A stretch of DNA of 64,000 bases from Bombus terrestris (Eukaryota; Arthropoda; Insecta; Hymenoptera; Apidae): the NCBI RefSeq assembly GCF_910591885.1, contig NC_063271.1, forward strand, positions 16,237,001 to 16,301,000, in the 5' to 3' direction. Shown here piece by piece: positions 47,205 to 59,032 of this stretch (its first letter is position 1; the number at the start of each line of letters is the position of its first letter). Under the pieces are notes generated by a model. The model ran no database searches. It saw only the letters and a list, made by a program, of their open reading frames with translations, and was not told the DNA's origin. The position numbers and the translations under genes are program-made.

Positions 47205-49850
47205 ATGCGAATAGCTCTGTGGAACGCCAACGGTCTAGCTCAGCACAAACCTGAGCTAGAACTATTCTTAAAACAACAGCAAATCGATGTGATGCTCATA
47301 TCCGAAACCCATTTCACCGACAAAAACTACCTCAAAATACACGGCTACAACTTCTACCACACCCAACACCCCAGCGGAAAGGCTCACGGCGGCACCGGAA
47401 TCATAATCAAGTCAATCATCAAGCACTACGAACTTCCACCATTCCAGAAAGACTACCTCCAAGCAACAAACGTAGCAATAGAACATTGTCATGGTACAAT
47501 CACCACCTCAGCTGTATACTGCCCTCCCAGACACTCCATTGCCAAAGAAGACTTCGACCACTTCCTGGACACCCTGGGCAACAGATGCATAGCCGGAGGA
47601 GACTACAACGCTAAACACACCCAATGGGGTAGCAGACTGGTTACAGTAAGAGGCAAAAACCTCCTCAACAGCATAATATCCAACAACCTCAACTACCTTA
47701 CCACATACGAACCCACACACTGGCCCACCGACACAAACAAAATACCCGATCTCCTTGATTTCTTCATAACTAAAAATATCTCGCCAAGACACGTCCTAAT
47801 CAATTCCTCGGCTGATCTCTCCTCTGATCATTCCCCCGTGATAGTAACAGTCAGTTCAACTATCATCGAGAATACACCTAATGGCTCCATTCATAACCAA
47901 CACACCAACTGGCAGCTCTTTAGAGAAGTCTTTACCCACACAACTTCAGCCTCAACCTCACTAAAAACCAATGACGAAATCGAAGCAGCCACGGAATACC
48001 TAAATGCGAGCATAATAAACGCTATCCGCGTCTCCACACCGGCAAAAACGTCCATCAGCAACCACGAATACCCCCAGTACATATTAAAAAAAATAGCAGA
48101 AAAACGTAGACTAAGAAGGATATGGCAGACCCATAGAACACCGGAGGACAAACGCAAACTAAACAACGCAACTAGAAAACTATCCAAAACCATAAAGAAC
48201 TACAATAATGACCGTTTTCACAAATATCTCGCCAGCCTGTCCCCCACAGCCGACTCAAACTACTCACTATGGAAAGCCTCCAGGAAACTCACGCGCCCCC
48301 CACAAATAATACCTCCAATCCGCCGCCCGCAGGGTGGATGGGCGCGTAGCCCTATAGAAAAAGCCAACCTATTTGCCAAACACTTGACTGAAGTATTCCA
48401 ACCCCATTCCTCCATAGCTGCAGCGGACGTCACCGAATACCTGCACACTCCCTTCCAAATGTCCCCTCCTATCCAACCCTTCACTTCTGCAGAGATCATA
48501 GAAGCTATCCGTCGCCTAAACCCCAAGAAAGCAGCAGGTCACGACCTAATAGGAAATAAAGCAATCAAGGAACTCCCCATAAAAGGGATTGCACTCATCG
48601 CATCAATATTTAACGCCATCCTCCGCCTTGAACACTTTCCTAAGGCGTGGAAAATCTCACTAATCACCCTCATCCCCTAACCCGGTAAACCAATATATGA
48701 AGCCAGCTCCTATCGCCCAATCAGTCTCTTACCTACCCTGTCTAAACTATTCGAGAGGCTGCTCACGAATCGTCTCCTTCCACTCCTAGAAGAATTGAAA
48801 ACTCTCCCAGATCACCAATTCGGCTTCCGAAAACAACACTCAACAGTAGAGCAAATCCACCGCATAACCCACATGATCAGCCAAACCTTTGAAAAGAAAA
48901 AATACTGCTCAGCCGTATTCCTAGACATCCAACAGGCATTCGATAAAGTATGGCATGAAGGGCTACTCTACAAGCTTAAAAAAATCCTACCCCACCCATA
49001 CTACTCCATCTTAAAATCCTACCTAACCAACAGACAATTCATAGTTAAATGTCTAGGCGCCACTTCCGCAACATTCCCAATAGAATCCGGCATACCGCAA
49101 GGTAGTGTCCTCGGACCCCTACTATTCTCCATCTACACTGCCGACTTACCCGTACCAAACGAGGTAACAATAGCAACATTTGCCGACGACACAGCACTAT
49201 TAGCTACCCACGCAGACCCGGCAATTGCCTCATCCACTCTCCAGCGAAGTCTCGACTCCATGGAAAAGTGGTTCCAAAAATGGGGTTTTAAAATAAACGA
49301 AAAAAAATCCTCCCATGTAACCTTCACGCTCCGAAAACAAACCTGCCCCCAGGTCACCATTAACAACACAATAATCCCAAGCAAGGACTCCGTAAGATAC
49401 CTGGGCATGACCCTGGACAGGAGGCTAACCTGGAAAAAACATATCTCGGAAAAAACAAAGCAACTAAAGGAAAAACTAAGAAAATTCTATTGGCTCACGG
49501 GCCGACGCTCCAAACTAAACATACAGAACAAAATAACCCTCTACAAGACCGTAATAAAACCTGTCTGGACCTACGGAATCCAACTATGGGGAACAGCAAG
49601 TAACTCCAACATTGAAATACTCCAACGCTTCCAATCGAAAACGCTAAGATCCCTATTAAATGCACCCTGGTATGTTACCAACGAAACAATCCACCGCGAC
49701 CTCAAGATACCTACAGTCAAAGATGAAATACACAAGTCCAGAAGCAGATATAACACAAGAGTCAACAACCACCACAACCCACTAGTCACCCAACTACTGG
49801 ACACGACGGACCAGATCCGCAGACTAAAAAGAAAATACCCTCTAGACTAA
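47205..49850 (+). pseudogene. Jockey ORF2 (endonuclease/reverse transcriptase), single nonsense codon
   Basis: An 881-codon frame interrupted only by TAA at 48678-48680 (codon 492, AAA in element B). Endonuclease: N8 in WNANGL, E34 in ISETHF, D133/N135 in GGDYN, and SDH at 207-209. Reverse transcriptase: DIQQAFD around 574-580, PQGSVLGP around 631-638 and FADD at 659-662. A C-terminal region follows and ends KRKYPLD. The stop falls before the palm domain, so the truncated product would keep only the endonuclease. All catalytic motifs remain. Confidence 0.95.
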
Positions 49851-49990
49851 ATCCTTAGTTTCTACTAGAACCAACAATATAAAACTATTATAATCCATGT
49901 CATTGTATCACGCCAAACTAAGTTACTGAAAATTCTCAACGAGAATTGATTGTAAATATTCTAATAAATAAAAAAAAAAGGAAACGCTCT

Positions 49991-50175
49991 CTACCGACTC
50001 CGCAATGTACTTCCGGGATAACCGCATCACAGGTACTGTCTGATGGTCATATCTAGAAGAACATACTTGCTTACGGGCCACATCCCCTTTCTTGATAATG
50101 TATTTTTAGTGTATCCTGTTAGCTTAACAAAACATAACGTTGTCCAACGTTATTATATTATTGCATAATATATTT
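49991..50175 (+). repeat. repeat unit U, right part
   Basis: Continues unit U after LINE E and matches 38867-39047 in reverse. It has an extra ~10 bp (TAATATAATA-like) near 50152. Confidence 0.88.
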
Positions 50176-50279
50176 AAAGAAAAGGATTGATCGTACCTTC
50201 TGATCTGAAAAAATAGCTCTGTTTATACATTATACATTATATATGTGTATGGGAATTAACTAGTGTCTATATAGTTTCA

Positions 50280-50800
50280 CACTGACAAAATAGTTTCGAG
50301 TTACTTGAATATAGTTGCTTGATTCAAGCAACTGTATGCGTTAACAAAATAGTTCCAACTTACTTGAAAATAGTTGCTTGATTCAAGCAACTGTACGCGT
50401 TAACAAAATAGCTTCAAGTTATTTGAAAATACTTGTTTCACTCAACTGCACACATTAATAAAATAGTTTCAAGTTACTTGAAAATAGTTGCTTGATTGAG
50501 GTAACTTGACCAATCTGAATCATCATAAAAACTTGGAAGGATATTTCAGGCAAAATTACAGGTTCACATTGGCAAAATGATTTTAACTTACTTGAAAATA
50601 GTTGCTTGATTCAAGCAACTGTACACGTTAACAAAATAGTTTCAAGTAACTTGAAATTAGTTGCTTGATTCAGGTAACTTGATCAGTCTGAATCATCATC
50701 AAAACTTGGAAGGATATTTCAAGTAAAATTACAGATTCACATTGGTAAAATAATAGGTTCACATTGACAAAATGGTTTCGAATTGCTTGAATTCAAATCG
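50280..50800. repeat. ~59-bp minisatellite with 19-bp palindromes
   Basis: Imperfect tandem units containing AGTTACTTGAAAATAGTTGC. Many carry the palindrome GTTGCTTGATTCAAGCAAC (for example 50314-50332 and 50373-50391, 59 bp apart). A longer block around 50510-50570 recurs at 50690-50750, giving a higher-order period of about 180 bp. No coding capacity. Confidence 0.85.
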
Positions 50801-51711
50801 TTTGACGAAGCAACATGACTAATCTGAATAGTTTAATTGTCATCTTTATTCAAGACTCACATAGTCAATCGAGCCATTCGGAAATCACATTGACCAACTC
50901 CAAAATTGAAAAGTAGAGAAAAGTAATTACAAGTATCGCAAGTGGTGAGACAATATGCGATAAAAGTGAAAAGATGAGCGTGGCGTTAAGCTCTAAGGAA
51001 CTAGAGGTTTTGTGAGAATCAATCGTGTACTTGGACGATGAAATTGCGAAACTATGAGATTGTCCAAAGATGAAGTTGGTCAATTTGACTTTCGCCAGGC
51101 TCGATTGTCACTACGACAGTTCTCGCGTAGCGAAACTATCTTGATGTTTGTGTGGACAGGTGAGACGAATGAGCGATCGTGGCGGAGAAGGATCAGGACT
51201 GTTACGCTGCGCAACACATCTGCAGTCCATCCCGCGCGGCGTGACAGCCAACGGTCTACGTGCCGTCCTTCGAACCTTCCATAGGCCTAAGGACCCACCA
51301 TAAAGTGAAATCCTAACTGCATTGTTCGCACACATGGTTTGAGTCAATCTGACTGCCAGAAAAGACTTTCTAATTCCAGAAGTGTTTTCAGCTGGTTCTT
51401 TAGAAGGGTCCTTGGGTTTATTACGTGCTCTTAAGAATTGCGGAGAAAGCAGGTAGTGGCCTAACGAAAAAGGCGGTGATCTCCCTAACGGAAAATCCGA
51501 GTCTCCCCATAAACAATGTCGCCTAGGACCCAAGTTAGTAGGAGGCTTTTTCCTCCTATCTTCCTTCCCAACATTGGTCATAACCAATCAGCATCGCGGA
51601 TCATTGCCCTCACTTTCCTAACTGAAAATGTAAGCAACGAATCCGCGTTCTTCGGTCAAAGGGCACACCCATACCGAGCTTTCCTCCGCATTCACATTAG
51701 AATAAAACTTT
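50801..51711. other. unassigned, moderately GC region
   Basis: No recognised gene. A 158-codon minus-strand frame (51111-51587) has an arginine/proline-rich composition and no domain, and I do not support it. The nearest gene evidence is the host exon at 52.2 kb. Confidence 0.45.
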
Positions 51712-51900
51712 AGAGTTTGATCGTCTCTCACGGTGCCTAGAGTTCCTGCATTTCCTACAACTCTCACCGTTCCTACCTCTCTAAGAGTTTGATCGTCTCT
51801 CACGGTGTCTAGAGTTCCCATAATCCCTATAACTCTTACCGTTCCTATATCTTTCAGAGTTCCTTCATCATTTCCAAGGTGCCTACACGGCCTAGAGTCT
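51712..51900. repeat. 72-bp minisatellite
   Basis: Two clear copies starting AGAGTTTGATCGTCTCTCAC at 51712 and 51784, followed by degenerate units built on the same AGAGTTCC/CCGTTCCTA words to about 51900. The reverse strand gives an artefactual TVRDDQTL repeat frame. Confidence 0.85.
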
Positions 51901-52197
51901 CCTAAGGCTCTCACATTATCCAGAACTCCGACAGTTCCTATAATTCTCAAGGGCCTAAAGCGCCTATAGCTCTCCTTCTCTCATCCAAGACTAACCCTTC
52001 TCTCGTTATCTGTATCTTAATCAACGGCGTTACTACTTTGTGTGATTGTATAAAGTGTTGGAAATATACATTATTATAACTCAGTGACTACCAGTGTTAT
52101 ACCGCATCAACCACCCCGATTATCCTAACCGAAATACGGGGATCGAACTATTCGTGGTGTCGATTATTCTAATCGTAACGGGAATTTACGACTCCCG

Positions 52198-52539
52198 TTG
52201 ACGCATATTCTAACGACCGCGTTTTCCCGCGATAGCTCGAAAATACAAGGACCATCGCCGAGGGAAGCTACTTTCCTGTCCACCCTCTCTCAAACATCGG
52301 CTCCTCAGCTAGGTGGCCGAAGACATTCGGTCGTTACGATTGAAAGAGTGTCACCGACTTTGTTTGGCCGTAATCGTCGCGAATCAATCGCCCGTTTTCC
52401 TTTTGGAGTCGTGACCAGAATATTGCCGAGTCGTCGAGACCCAGAGTCTAGAATGTCCGCACCACCGAGCGGTAGAGGAAGTACGCACAATCTTCAGTTG
52501 GACATTATGGACGACATCGCAGACCTAAAAGCGAGGAAG
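52198..52539 (+). CDS. host gene, exon with RRxS sites (unidentified product)
   Basis: An open frame ending at the splice donor AAG|GTAAGG (52540). It encodes GGRRHSVVTIERVSPTLFGR followed by NRRESIARFPFG and then a conserved-looking segment STHNLQLDIMDDIADLKARK. Two RRxS motifs look like basophilic kinase sites. The true left edge may be the acceptor CTCCTCAG at 52318, preceded by a pyrimidine tract; no ATG is available at 52198. Balanced codon use and protein-like composition set it apart from its AT-rich surroundings. I do not recognise the gene. Confidence 0.6.
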
Positions 52540-52810
52540 GTAAGGATCTTTCGTTTATTTTAGCCGCTCTATCTCCGCTAGTTTGCAGACTAAAAAAAAC
52601 CGAGTTTAAGGTTGACGAACTTCTATACGATCGTGCGAAGTTAAGATTTGAAAGAACCAAATATTCGTTGCTCTCCAGGTATACAATTTTCATCGTATTA
52701 TTTATTATTTTATTCTTTGTAACTTATAATTATTTACACATCATATCGTTCTTTATAACAATGTACGCATACGTGGATTCATCAATTACTTTTTTTTTCT
52801 TCTTTTTTAG

Positions 52811-52936
52811 ATGGAGTTAGAACAATTATTAATTAGGCGAAAATTAACAGTTAAAATTACGGACGAATCGAGTCGCTATGGTTTTCATTCCTTGTTCGTC
52901 AGGAGCCTCGCTAAGGAAGCACGTCTTCGTCGGTGA
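52811..52936 (+). CDS. possible alternative terminal exon of the host gene
   Basis: Follows a strong acceptor (poly-T then TTTTTTAG at 52810) and is in phase with the 52539 donor. It encodes MELEQLLIRRKLTV... and a 41-residue tail rich in Arg and Leu, ending with TGA at 52934. Splicing here would end the protein; splicing to 54021 would skip it. It could be an alternative last exon or chance. Confidence 0.4.
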   Translation: MELEQLLIRRKLTVKITDESSRYGFHSLFVRSLAKEARLRR

Positions 52937-53501
52937 AGCTTATAGCATGGTCGCGAAGAAGCTTATTTTTCAATTGGAATCATAAATTATTAAGCAATAA
53001 CATAGAAATTTGCTTCATCCCGCGCTCAATCGCCAGGGACGTGTCGTAAACTCGGTATCTCCGCAGGGTAATTTGGAATTATATTACAGCGGTACAAGTT
53101 GCCGAACTTCCTCACCCGCAGAGATATCGTGATCTTCTCGGAAAACTAACATCTCGTGTTAGTTCAAGTAGCGACCCATCTTTGCCAGTAGAAGGCGCGC
53201 CAAGAGCACGTGAAAGGCTGGTCATGACACTCGCGGCATTCACACCTCGAACACAGAAAAAGATACTTGTTAACGTTCAAGCGGTTCAGATATTGATCAA
53301 CTTTCGCGCGACACAAACGTTGTTCAAACTTGGAACGCTACAGGCATTTTTCAACTCTGTTACGAGCAAACTTATACATATTCATTGAAGACATACGAAA
53401 GAATACGCGCTGTATTCGTTATCATGCGTTTTTTTTATTAGAGTTCAGACTTTTATGGATCGTCATTATTGGAACAGCAAGCGTTCAGTTCTGTTCTTCC
53501 C

Positions 53502-53960
53502 TACGTGCTCATAATCTTGGCTGATAACCGCCATTCGCTATATACATCGTTGGTATCGACGTCAAAGGATTAATACAGACAAATACGTCCGTACAATCCG
53601 ATTTGATTGATTTTAGATTTTGCATCAAACAGATCTCTATATAAACAGATAATTTCTGATTCTAAACATTTGTATTGCTTCTTCTTCCGCTTTGAAATCC
53701 TCTACAAACGCCTTTTATAGTCGTTCAACTTTTCAGCTTACAGAAAAGAACATTACGCGTATTCCTAGCAATCGCCCAAAGACTCGAACGTGTGCTTCGA
53801 TAAAGCTCGCTTAACTTTCATCGACACATCGATAACTTTGCGTTCCAAGATGTTATTACGCCCTAGAATCCCTAACATAATTTTAGAACCAGAATTTCTG
53901 TGCAAAACAATTCCATCGCTTTGTCACGTTTAACGGCTCAATCATCGAAACATGTATCAT
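53502..53960 (+). repeat. intron segment duplicated at 2308 and 61340
   Basis: This is the source-like, uninterrupted copy that continues into the exon at 54021. It contains TAGTCGTTCAACTTTTCAGC and other words identical in all three copies. It lacks the ~60-bp block present in the other two. Confidence 0.9.
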
Positions 53961-54020
53961 AACGCACGAATTATGATAAAAAAGAAACTGTCTTTCGAAT
54001 AAAAGCAATCCGTTTGCCAG

Positions 54021-54449
54021 GTGCGCTTAAGGATGTACAGGACGTCGACGGAGCAAGTGTACGAAATGCAGCCGCTGGAGGGTAACAGTTCTGTTCAACG
54101 TTACACTGAACAGCCGAAACAACGATTCTTTGAAATGCCTACTCTGTCGGTTTCGCCGACGTCTTCTCTCCGAAAGCGCGTCTCGGAACTGCCAAGAGCC
54201 GCGAGAACACCCGTTTTCGGTGCTGCGGGCATGGTCTGCTCTAATAGGGATCTGATATCGATCCTAAGCTCGGTAGGGTCTTCCGCGACGGAAATGTCGA
54301 AGAAGCCGGAAGATTTAGCAACGGCCAGTTCAAGTCTTAGGTTCGATGAATTGAAGGTAGTGAAGGCGATGAAGAAAATGTTCGGTAAAAAGTCCCCTAA
54401 TAGCGAGGTCGTATGGGACAACACTAGTGGAACCAAAGTGGACGCTCAG
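54021..54449 (+). CDS. host gene, internal exon
   Basis: 143 codons between the acceptor GTTTGCCAG (54020) and the donor CAG|GTAAGT (54450), both phase 0. In phase with the exon ending at 52539, it gives ...LKARK-VRLRMYRTSTEQVY. It is Ser/Thr-rich with a basic-helical segment (ELKVVKAMKKMFGKKSP). No named domain is recognised. A long intron precedes it (52540-54020); part of that intron is duplicated at 2308 and 61340. Confidence 0.72.
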
Positions 54450-56101
54450 GTAAGTTGTATTTCTCGTTACGATATCGTTTCTTGTTTAAGAGCCATCATA
54501 GGTGAAAGGAGGAATGAAAAAGAAAATCGTAAATCGTAAAATCTCTTCCAGAGAATGCACTTTATCGTAAAAATTAATAAAGTCAACAACAACGTGAAAT
54601 TAAATAATTGTTGTTTGATATTCTGTATTATCGATATAGGTGAAACGTGGAGAAGATAATTTGCAATCATTGCGGACAATATCGCAGTGACATTATTATC
54701 AATCGGTAATATTAAAGATAAAATTCATATGGGATGAAAACAGAGCGTCAAAAGTGGTTATTTTTCGATCTTCTTGCGAAGGGAAAATTCCTGCAAAATG
54801 TTTAAGAACGGCTCTCAACAAGGAATAAAAAATGTTATTACAGTTCCATTTTCGTGTTCGTTTTTTTTTTTTTTTTCTACATGATCCATGTGAAATAATT
54901 CTTCAGATGCTCTGCTGGTAAATGAATCGACGTTTGTAATAGAGGAAATATGAAGTACAGCGAGATCGTTGTTGGCTATTGTTCTACACCGATATCGACA
55001 AAATAATTCTTCGACAACTCTATTGATAAATCAATTGTAGTTTGAAATCAAAAGAAGCTGAAGTACCATCAGTTTGTTGCTACGAGAAAAATAGCCACCA
55101 ACGATCTCGCAGTAATTCGGATTCGTTCGATTTTAAACTTCAATTGTTTTACCGACAGAATCTCTGAATAATTATTTTGCTGGTAAATTCTGCTGGTATA
55201 TCGATTAGAGTTTGGAATCGAGCAAATACGAAGTACAAGATGGCTATTGTTCTCACGTAGCAACAGTCTGATAGTATTTCAGATTCGCTTGATTTCAAAC
55301 TTAGTTCCCTTGGTTTAATTACTGATTTATCAGCTGGATCAAAATTTAAAGAAAATGAAGATCAAGTGTAGCGCGTAAGTTTGACCTCTGCTTAATTTTT
55401 TCATCTCTACACTCATCTTTTTCAACTTCCATGTCACATTTCGTATAAATGCTAATAATTCTTTCTTTTTTTTTTTTTGATAAATTCTCTTAAACGTCGC
55501 ACAAGAATTTTTCGTTCGCGAGGAGGTGCAAAAATGGCCACTTTTTGACTTAGGTCAAAATTTGCAAATTTGGGGTTAGCCCCAACTTAACCACACTTTT
55601 AATCCAACATGAATTTTATTTTAATATTACTGATCTCTGATGGTGGATCTGCGATACTGTACTTAATGATTGTAAACTATCTTATCGACCTCTCATCTAT
55701 ATTAATAATATAGGAATATTAAATAACAGTTAAATACTTGAATATATGTTATTTGATTTGTTTTAGAACGAAGCTCATTCTCTGGAGTGAAACTTTTAGT
55801 TTCTCTTTCTTACGCGATAAAGGAGAGGTGCAAGGATTTAAATATTTATAACATTATGACCTTTATTCTTTAAGCATGAAAATATTTTAAATACAAGCAT
55901 ATAAATATTACATATAAATATTTCTATTTACATATACATCAAGTAAATTTACATATACATTTTCATCTTGGTAAAAAGAGCATGTAAGTTATCGTATTTA
56001 CTATTACGTATTTTAACGCGAAATCTCGTTTCATAAAAATTTTCATTCAAATACGTAAACACATAATATTCATAAATTTATAAGAACAATTTTGTCCGTA
56101 G
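54450..56101 (+). other. host gene intron with fold-back repeats
   Basis: No exon recognised. Inverted segments of GCGAGATCGTTG...GGCTATT type lie at ~54958-54985 and ~55085-55105, with a third relative near 55240. Poly-T runs lie near 54860 and 55465. A row of four small palindromes lies at 55529-55585. Confidence 0.55.
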
Positions 56102-56320
56102 GTATTTGGTAGCGCAATTGAGAAGATATTAACGGCGCAGAAGGGAAACGATACGGAGATACCGAGGGCTTCCGGGTCGAGCGGAAAGCCCTCGGTATCT
56201 TCGAACAAACCAATGTCAGGTGAAGTGACAAATTTGTTTTGGAATAGCAAGAACCAAAAGCAGACGGAATTCAGCGAACCGTCTCTCTGTTCTTCCCTAA
56301 AGGACCTATTCAAGAAGTAA
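56102..56320 (+). CDS. host gene, terminal exon
   Basis: Acceptor TTGTCCGTAG (56101), phase 0, then VFGSAIEKILTAQKG and on to SSLKDLFKK-stop (TAA at 56318). 72 codons. The exon contains a perfect 15-bp inverted repeat (56157-56171 with 56186-56200). Its last 10 codons fall in a 99-bp tandem duplication that copies the stop region into the 3' UTR. Candidate poly-A signal at 56339. Confidence 0.68.
   Translation, partial: VFGSAIEKILTAQKGNDTEIPRASGSSGKPSVSSNKPMSGEVTNLFWNSKNQKQTEFSEPSLCSSLKDLFKK
56157..56200 (+). other. exonic hairpin
   Basis: AGATACCGAGGGCTT and its exact inverse AAGCCCTCGGTATCT are separated by 14 nt inside the terminal exon. In RNA this would be a stable GC-rich stem overlapping codons for EIPRASGSSGKPSVSS. 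Confidence 0.9.
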
Positions 56321-56488
56321 TGGGGAAGAACAAATACTAATAAATGTTAAGTGTCTCTAGTTTAATTAACACTTCTTTATCTAAGAATTTCTTCCCTAAA
56401 AGACCTATTCATTATGTAATGTAGAAGCACAAATACTAATAAATGCTAAGTTTCTCTCGTTTAATTAACACTTATTTATTTAAGAATT
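56291..56488 (+). repeat. 99-bp tandem duplication over the stop codon
   Basis: 56291-56389 and 56390-56488 are diverged copies starting TCTTCCCTAAA. Each contains a stop and ACTAATAAATG with an AATAAA signal. The first holds the real C-terminus LKDLFKK; the second would read LKDLFIM-stop. Confidence 0.88.
56339..56344 (+). terminator. candidate polyadenylation signal
   Basis: AATAAA 19 nt after the stop codon at 56318. A second AATAAA lies in the duplicated copy near 56438. Usage is unknown. Confidence 0.45.
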
Positions 56489-56992
56489 TATTCAGAGATT
56501 AACACGACCTAATAGATGACTGACAATCTGGTGTAATTCAAATTAACGAGCTATACTTTCCTTGTACTTTCTTATTGCTATACCTCTACAATATTCTTTT
56601 ATCGTATCTGTCGATTTTAATCTCACACAAATATCTAATAAATGTGTATACAGTAGTTGACGAAAATATTAGATAGAAGATTTTTGCGAATATATATTAT
56701 GTGTGTTAGTGTTTTTCTTCACTTCACTTCAATGTAACGAGACGTGTCTATCATGATTACACCGGTAAAAATTGAGACTAATTTGGAAATATATATATGG
56801 AAGCTAGAAGTTGCTTATTGCAGACGTACACATAGCAAAAAACTAATGTACAATGTAAAGAGTATTTTTAAACATATGATTGATTAGGTAGCAAAAATGC
56901 TCCTACTAAAAATATTGTGACTTATTTATACAATACATAATTAACTGTCCAAATACCGATGGTAATCAATAAGCATCTTATAATTCCTATTT
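56489..56992. other. 3' flank with an interspersed-repeat fragment
   Basis: No gene. The block 56741-56960 is a diverged relative of 34690-34915 and 32560-32720 (GTAACGAGAC at the edge, AAAAAACTAATG inside). Confidence 0.5.
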
Positions 56993-57133
56993 ACATTTGT
57001 TTCAAAAGTTTCTTTCGTTTCATAAGGAAATAATAGATGCACGACACTTTTTGTTTTATATTATTTTATCGATTTATGTATGAACTATTTTGTAGTAATA
57101 GAACAAAACGAAAGAAACTTTTGAGACAGCCTA
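56993..57133. mobile_element. short mariner-type MITE
   Basis: About 140 bp with inverted ends: TTTCAAAAGTTTCTTTCGTT on the left and AACGAAAGAAACTTTTGAGA followed by CAGCCTA on the right. It shares AATAATAGATGCACGACAC with the elements at 35273 and 40362. Confidence 0.75.
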
Positions 57134-59032
57134 ATGCATCTTGAAATTCATGAAAAGCTTCAACAAAATATTCATGGAAAGTTTCTGTAAGCGTCCGAGT
57201 ACTTTCGTGAGCCGTTATATGTATAATAATTCGTTACAATGTTAGTGATAGCTTGGAAAGTGAACTATTTTTATTATACATCTTTTTACTTTCCATATTA
57301 CGCTCATAGATACTCTAAAACGCCGCGATACTAACTCTTATCTATCATGTTTACGAATGCCTATAATTTGTGAAACCGCTTCTGATTTTACGGAAATTTT
57401 GCAGTTGCTTGATGAATGAAACAGATTTGTTAAGAGAATCACATGTTATAGATACCTGAACTGTGATTTATTTAATATATCTTTCCTGATTTGTTATCCT
57501 GCAACATTTCCATGTTTTACGAAGCTTTAAATTAAATTTCACAAGTTTATTTTCCTTAAGCTAAAGACGATGCTCGTGAAATATTTATTTCTGAAGTAAA
57601 AAGTAAAAATATAGCTTACATATTGCTTGTATTTAATCATGTATTACGATTAATCCTGTTGCGATACTCGTATATTTCAGTTAGGCTCTGGTTTTAGTAA
57701 ACAAGAAAGATTTATAATATCTTAAGAGGATGTTTAGCATGAAATCATGCTAATAAGAAGTTTTTCATGTTTTTCTTCAGGCTTAAAATATTTTTTAATG
57801 TTGTGAAAAAATTGGGTTGAAAATGAATAAAAGGGTGCAACAGGGTATTTAAACAAACTAATATCTCTTATATGAATAAGTCGAGTGATATGCTGTAAAT
57901 TATTATCACAAAAAGACACCCATTTTTATTATTGTTTTCTAAACAAAATTCAATATGATTTGTTATACCTGTAATAGGAAGTTTCTTTAACTAACATTTA
58001 GTTATCGATCCTATTTTTATTGAAGTTTAACAATACTGTTCAATGTTAATAATTATTAATTTATAAGTGAAGGGTAATTCCAACGAAGAAAGATATCATT
58101 TGCAAACAAATAGTTTCGGATAAAATCAGCATTGATACTGTAAATTTAAGATATTATAAATCTAATATGTATTGTATCGCAAAGCGGGATTCATGATGAA
58201 AAATTAAATATAAAAGTCCATGAAATTTCGCAAATTTAAACATCTCAGTTGATACAGCTTTAATAAATGTGGACAAAAGTTTAGTCTATCTCTATGTTTA
58301 AATAACGCATGATATTTAATTCTACAGTATAATTAAACAAAGATTCGAAGCTGAAAATTTCGAAATATAATTGAACAATATATCGTACAATAAATGTTAT
58401 ATGATGTTCTGTAAAGGAGAATTGCATTTTTATGAAGAGGATCAAAGATAAAAGAGATTTTTGTTGAACGATACGACCGTTTCGAAATTCCATTTTGATC
58501 TTGTGTATGTATAGTGTATCTCGTACAAAAGATATTACAACAAGCGTCCAGTGATAATGTGAAACATTAATCAAAATTTCTAATCTCGAGTGTTTCAAGT
58601 CCCAGAACTCATCTTAATAAATATAAGAAGGACAGATTAAATTCAATTTGATTTTTCTAATTTTCTCGTTAATAATTAAATATGAGCATCAATCAATCAA
58701 TAGTTCATAATGCGCGGTATAATGCGTGTATAACATTCATCTGATTTCAATTAACTTACGTTTAAGCAAAATAATTATTCGAACTAGTTTATCATTCACA
58801 TTATTACACATTTTAATTGTATATATATCTAGTACAACATAGAAAGGATGTTTTAGGATTATGAGTATTCATTTAATGAATACTGCTTATAGAAATAAGG
58901 ATTATTTTTCACTTGAAATAAGTTTGCTTTGATATTTTAAATGACTGAATAAAATGCGGACAAAATATTTTAACCATACACGTAAAGATTCAAGTACGTT
59001 ACATACAATAACTATAAGAATATATTTTTAAA
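57134..59032. other. AT-rich intergenic DNA
   Basis: No coding sequence, RNA gene or mobile element recognised. Scattered short frames (57734, 58281) have no features. Confidence 0.6.

Larger units (their letters stand above)
45811..49979 (+). mobile_element. Jockey LINE E, full length
   Basis: A 4169-bp plus-strand element with 5' UTR, ORF1, ORF2, 3' UTR and an A tail ending at 49979. It is flanked by the 11-bp duplication GGAAACGCTCT (45800-45810 and 49980-49990). The uninterrupted site is present at 39048-39058. It is nearly identical to element B. A single nonsense codon in ORF2 is its only visible defect. Confidence 0.97.

Noticed and set aside
51111..51587. 158-codon minus-strand frame
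   Set aside because: Composition is arginine/proline-rich without a domain, and it has no paralogue or splice context.
51618..51950. 110-codon minus-strand repeat protein (TVRDDQTL units)
   Set aside because: Explained by the 72-bp minisatellite, whose length is a multiple of three.
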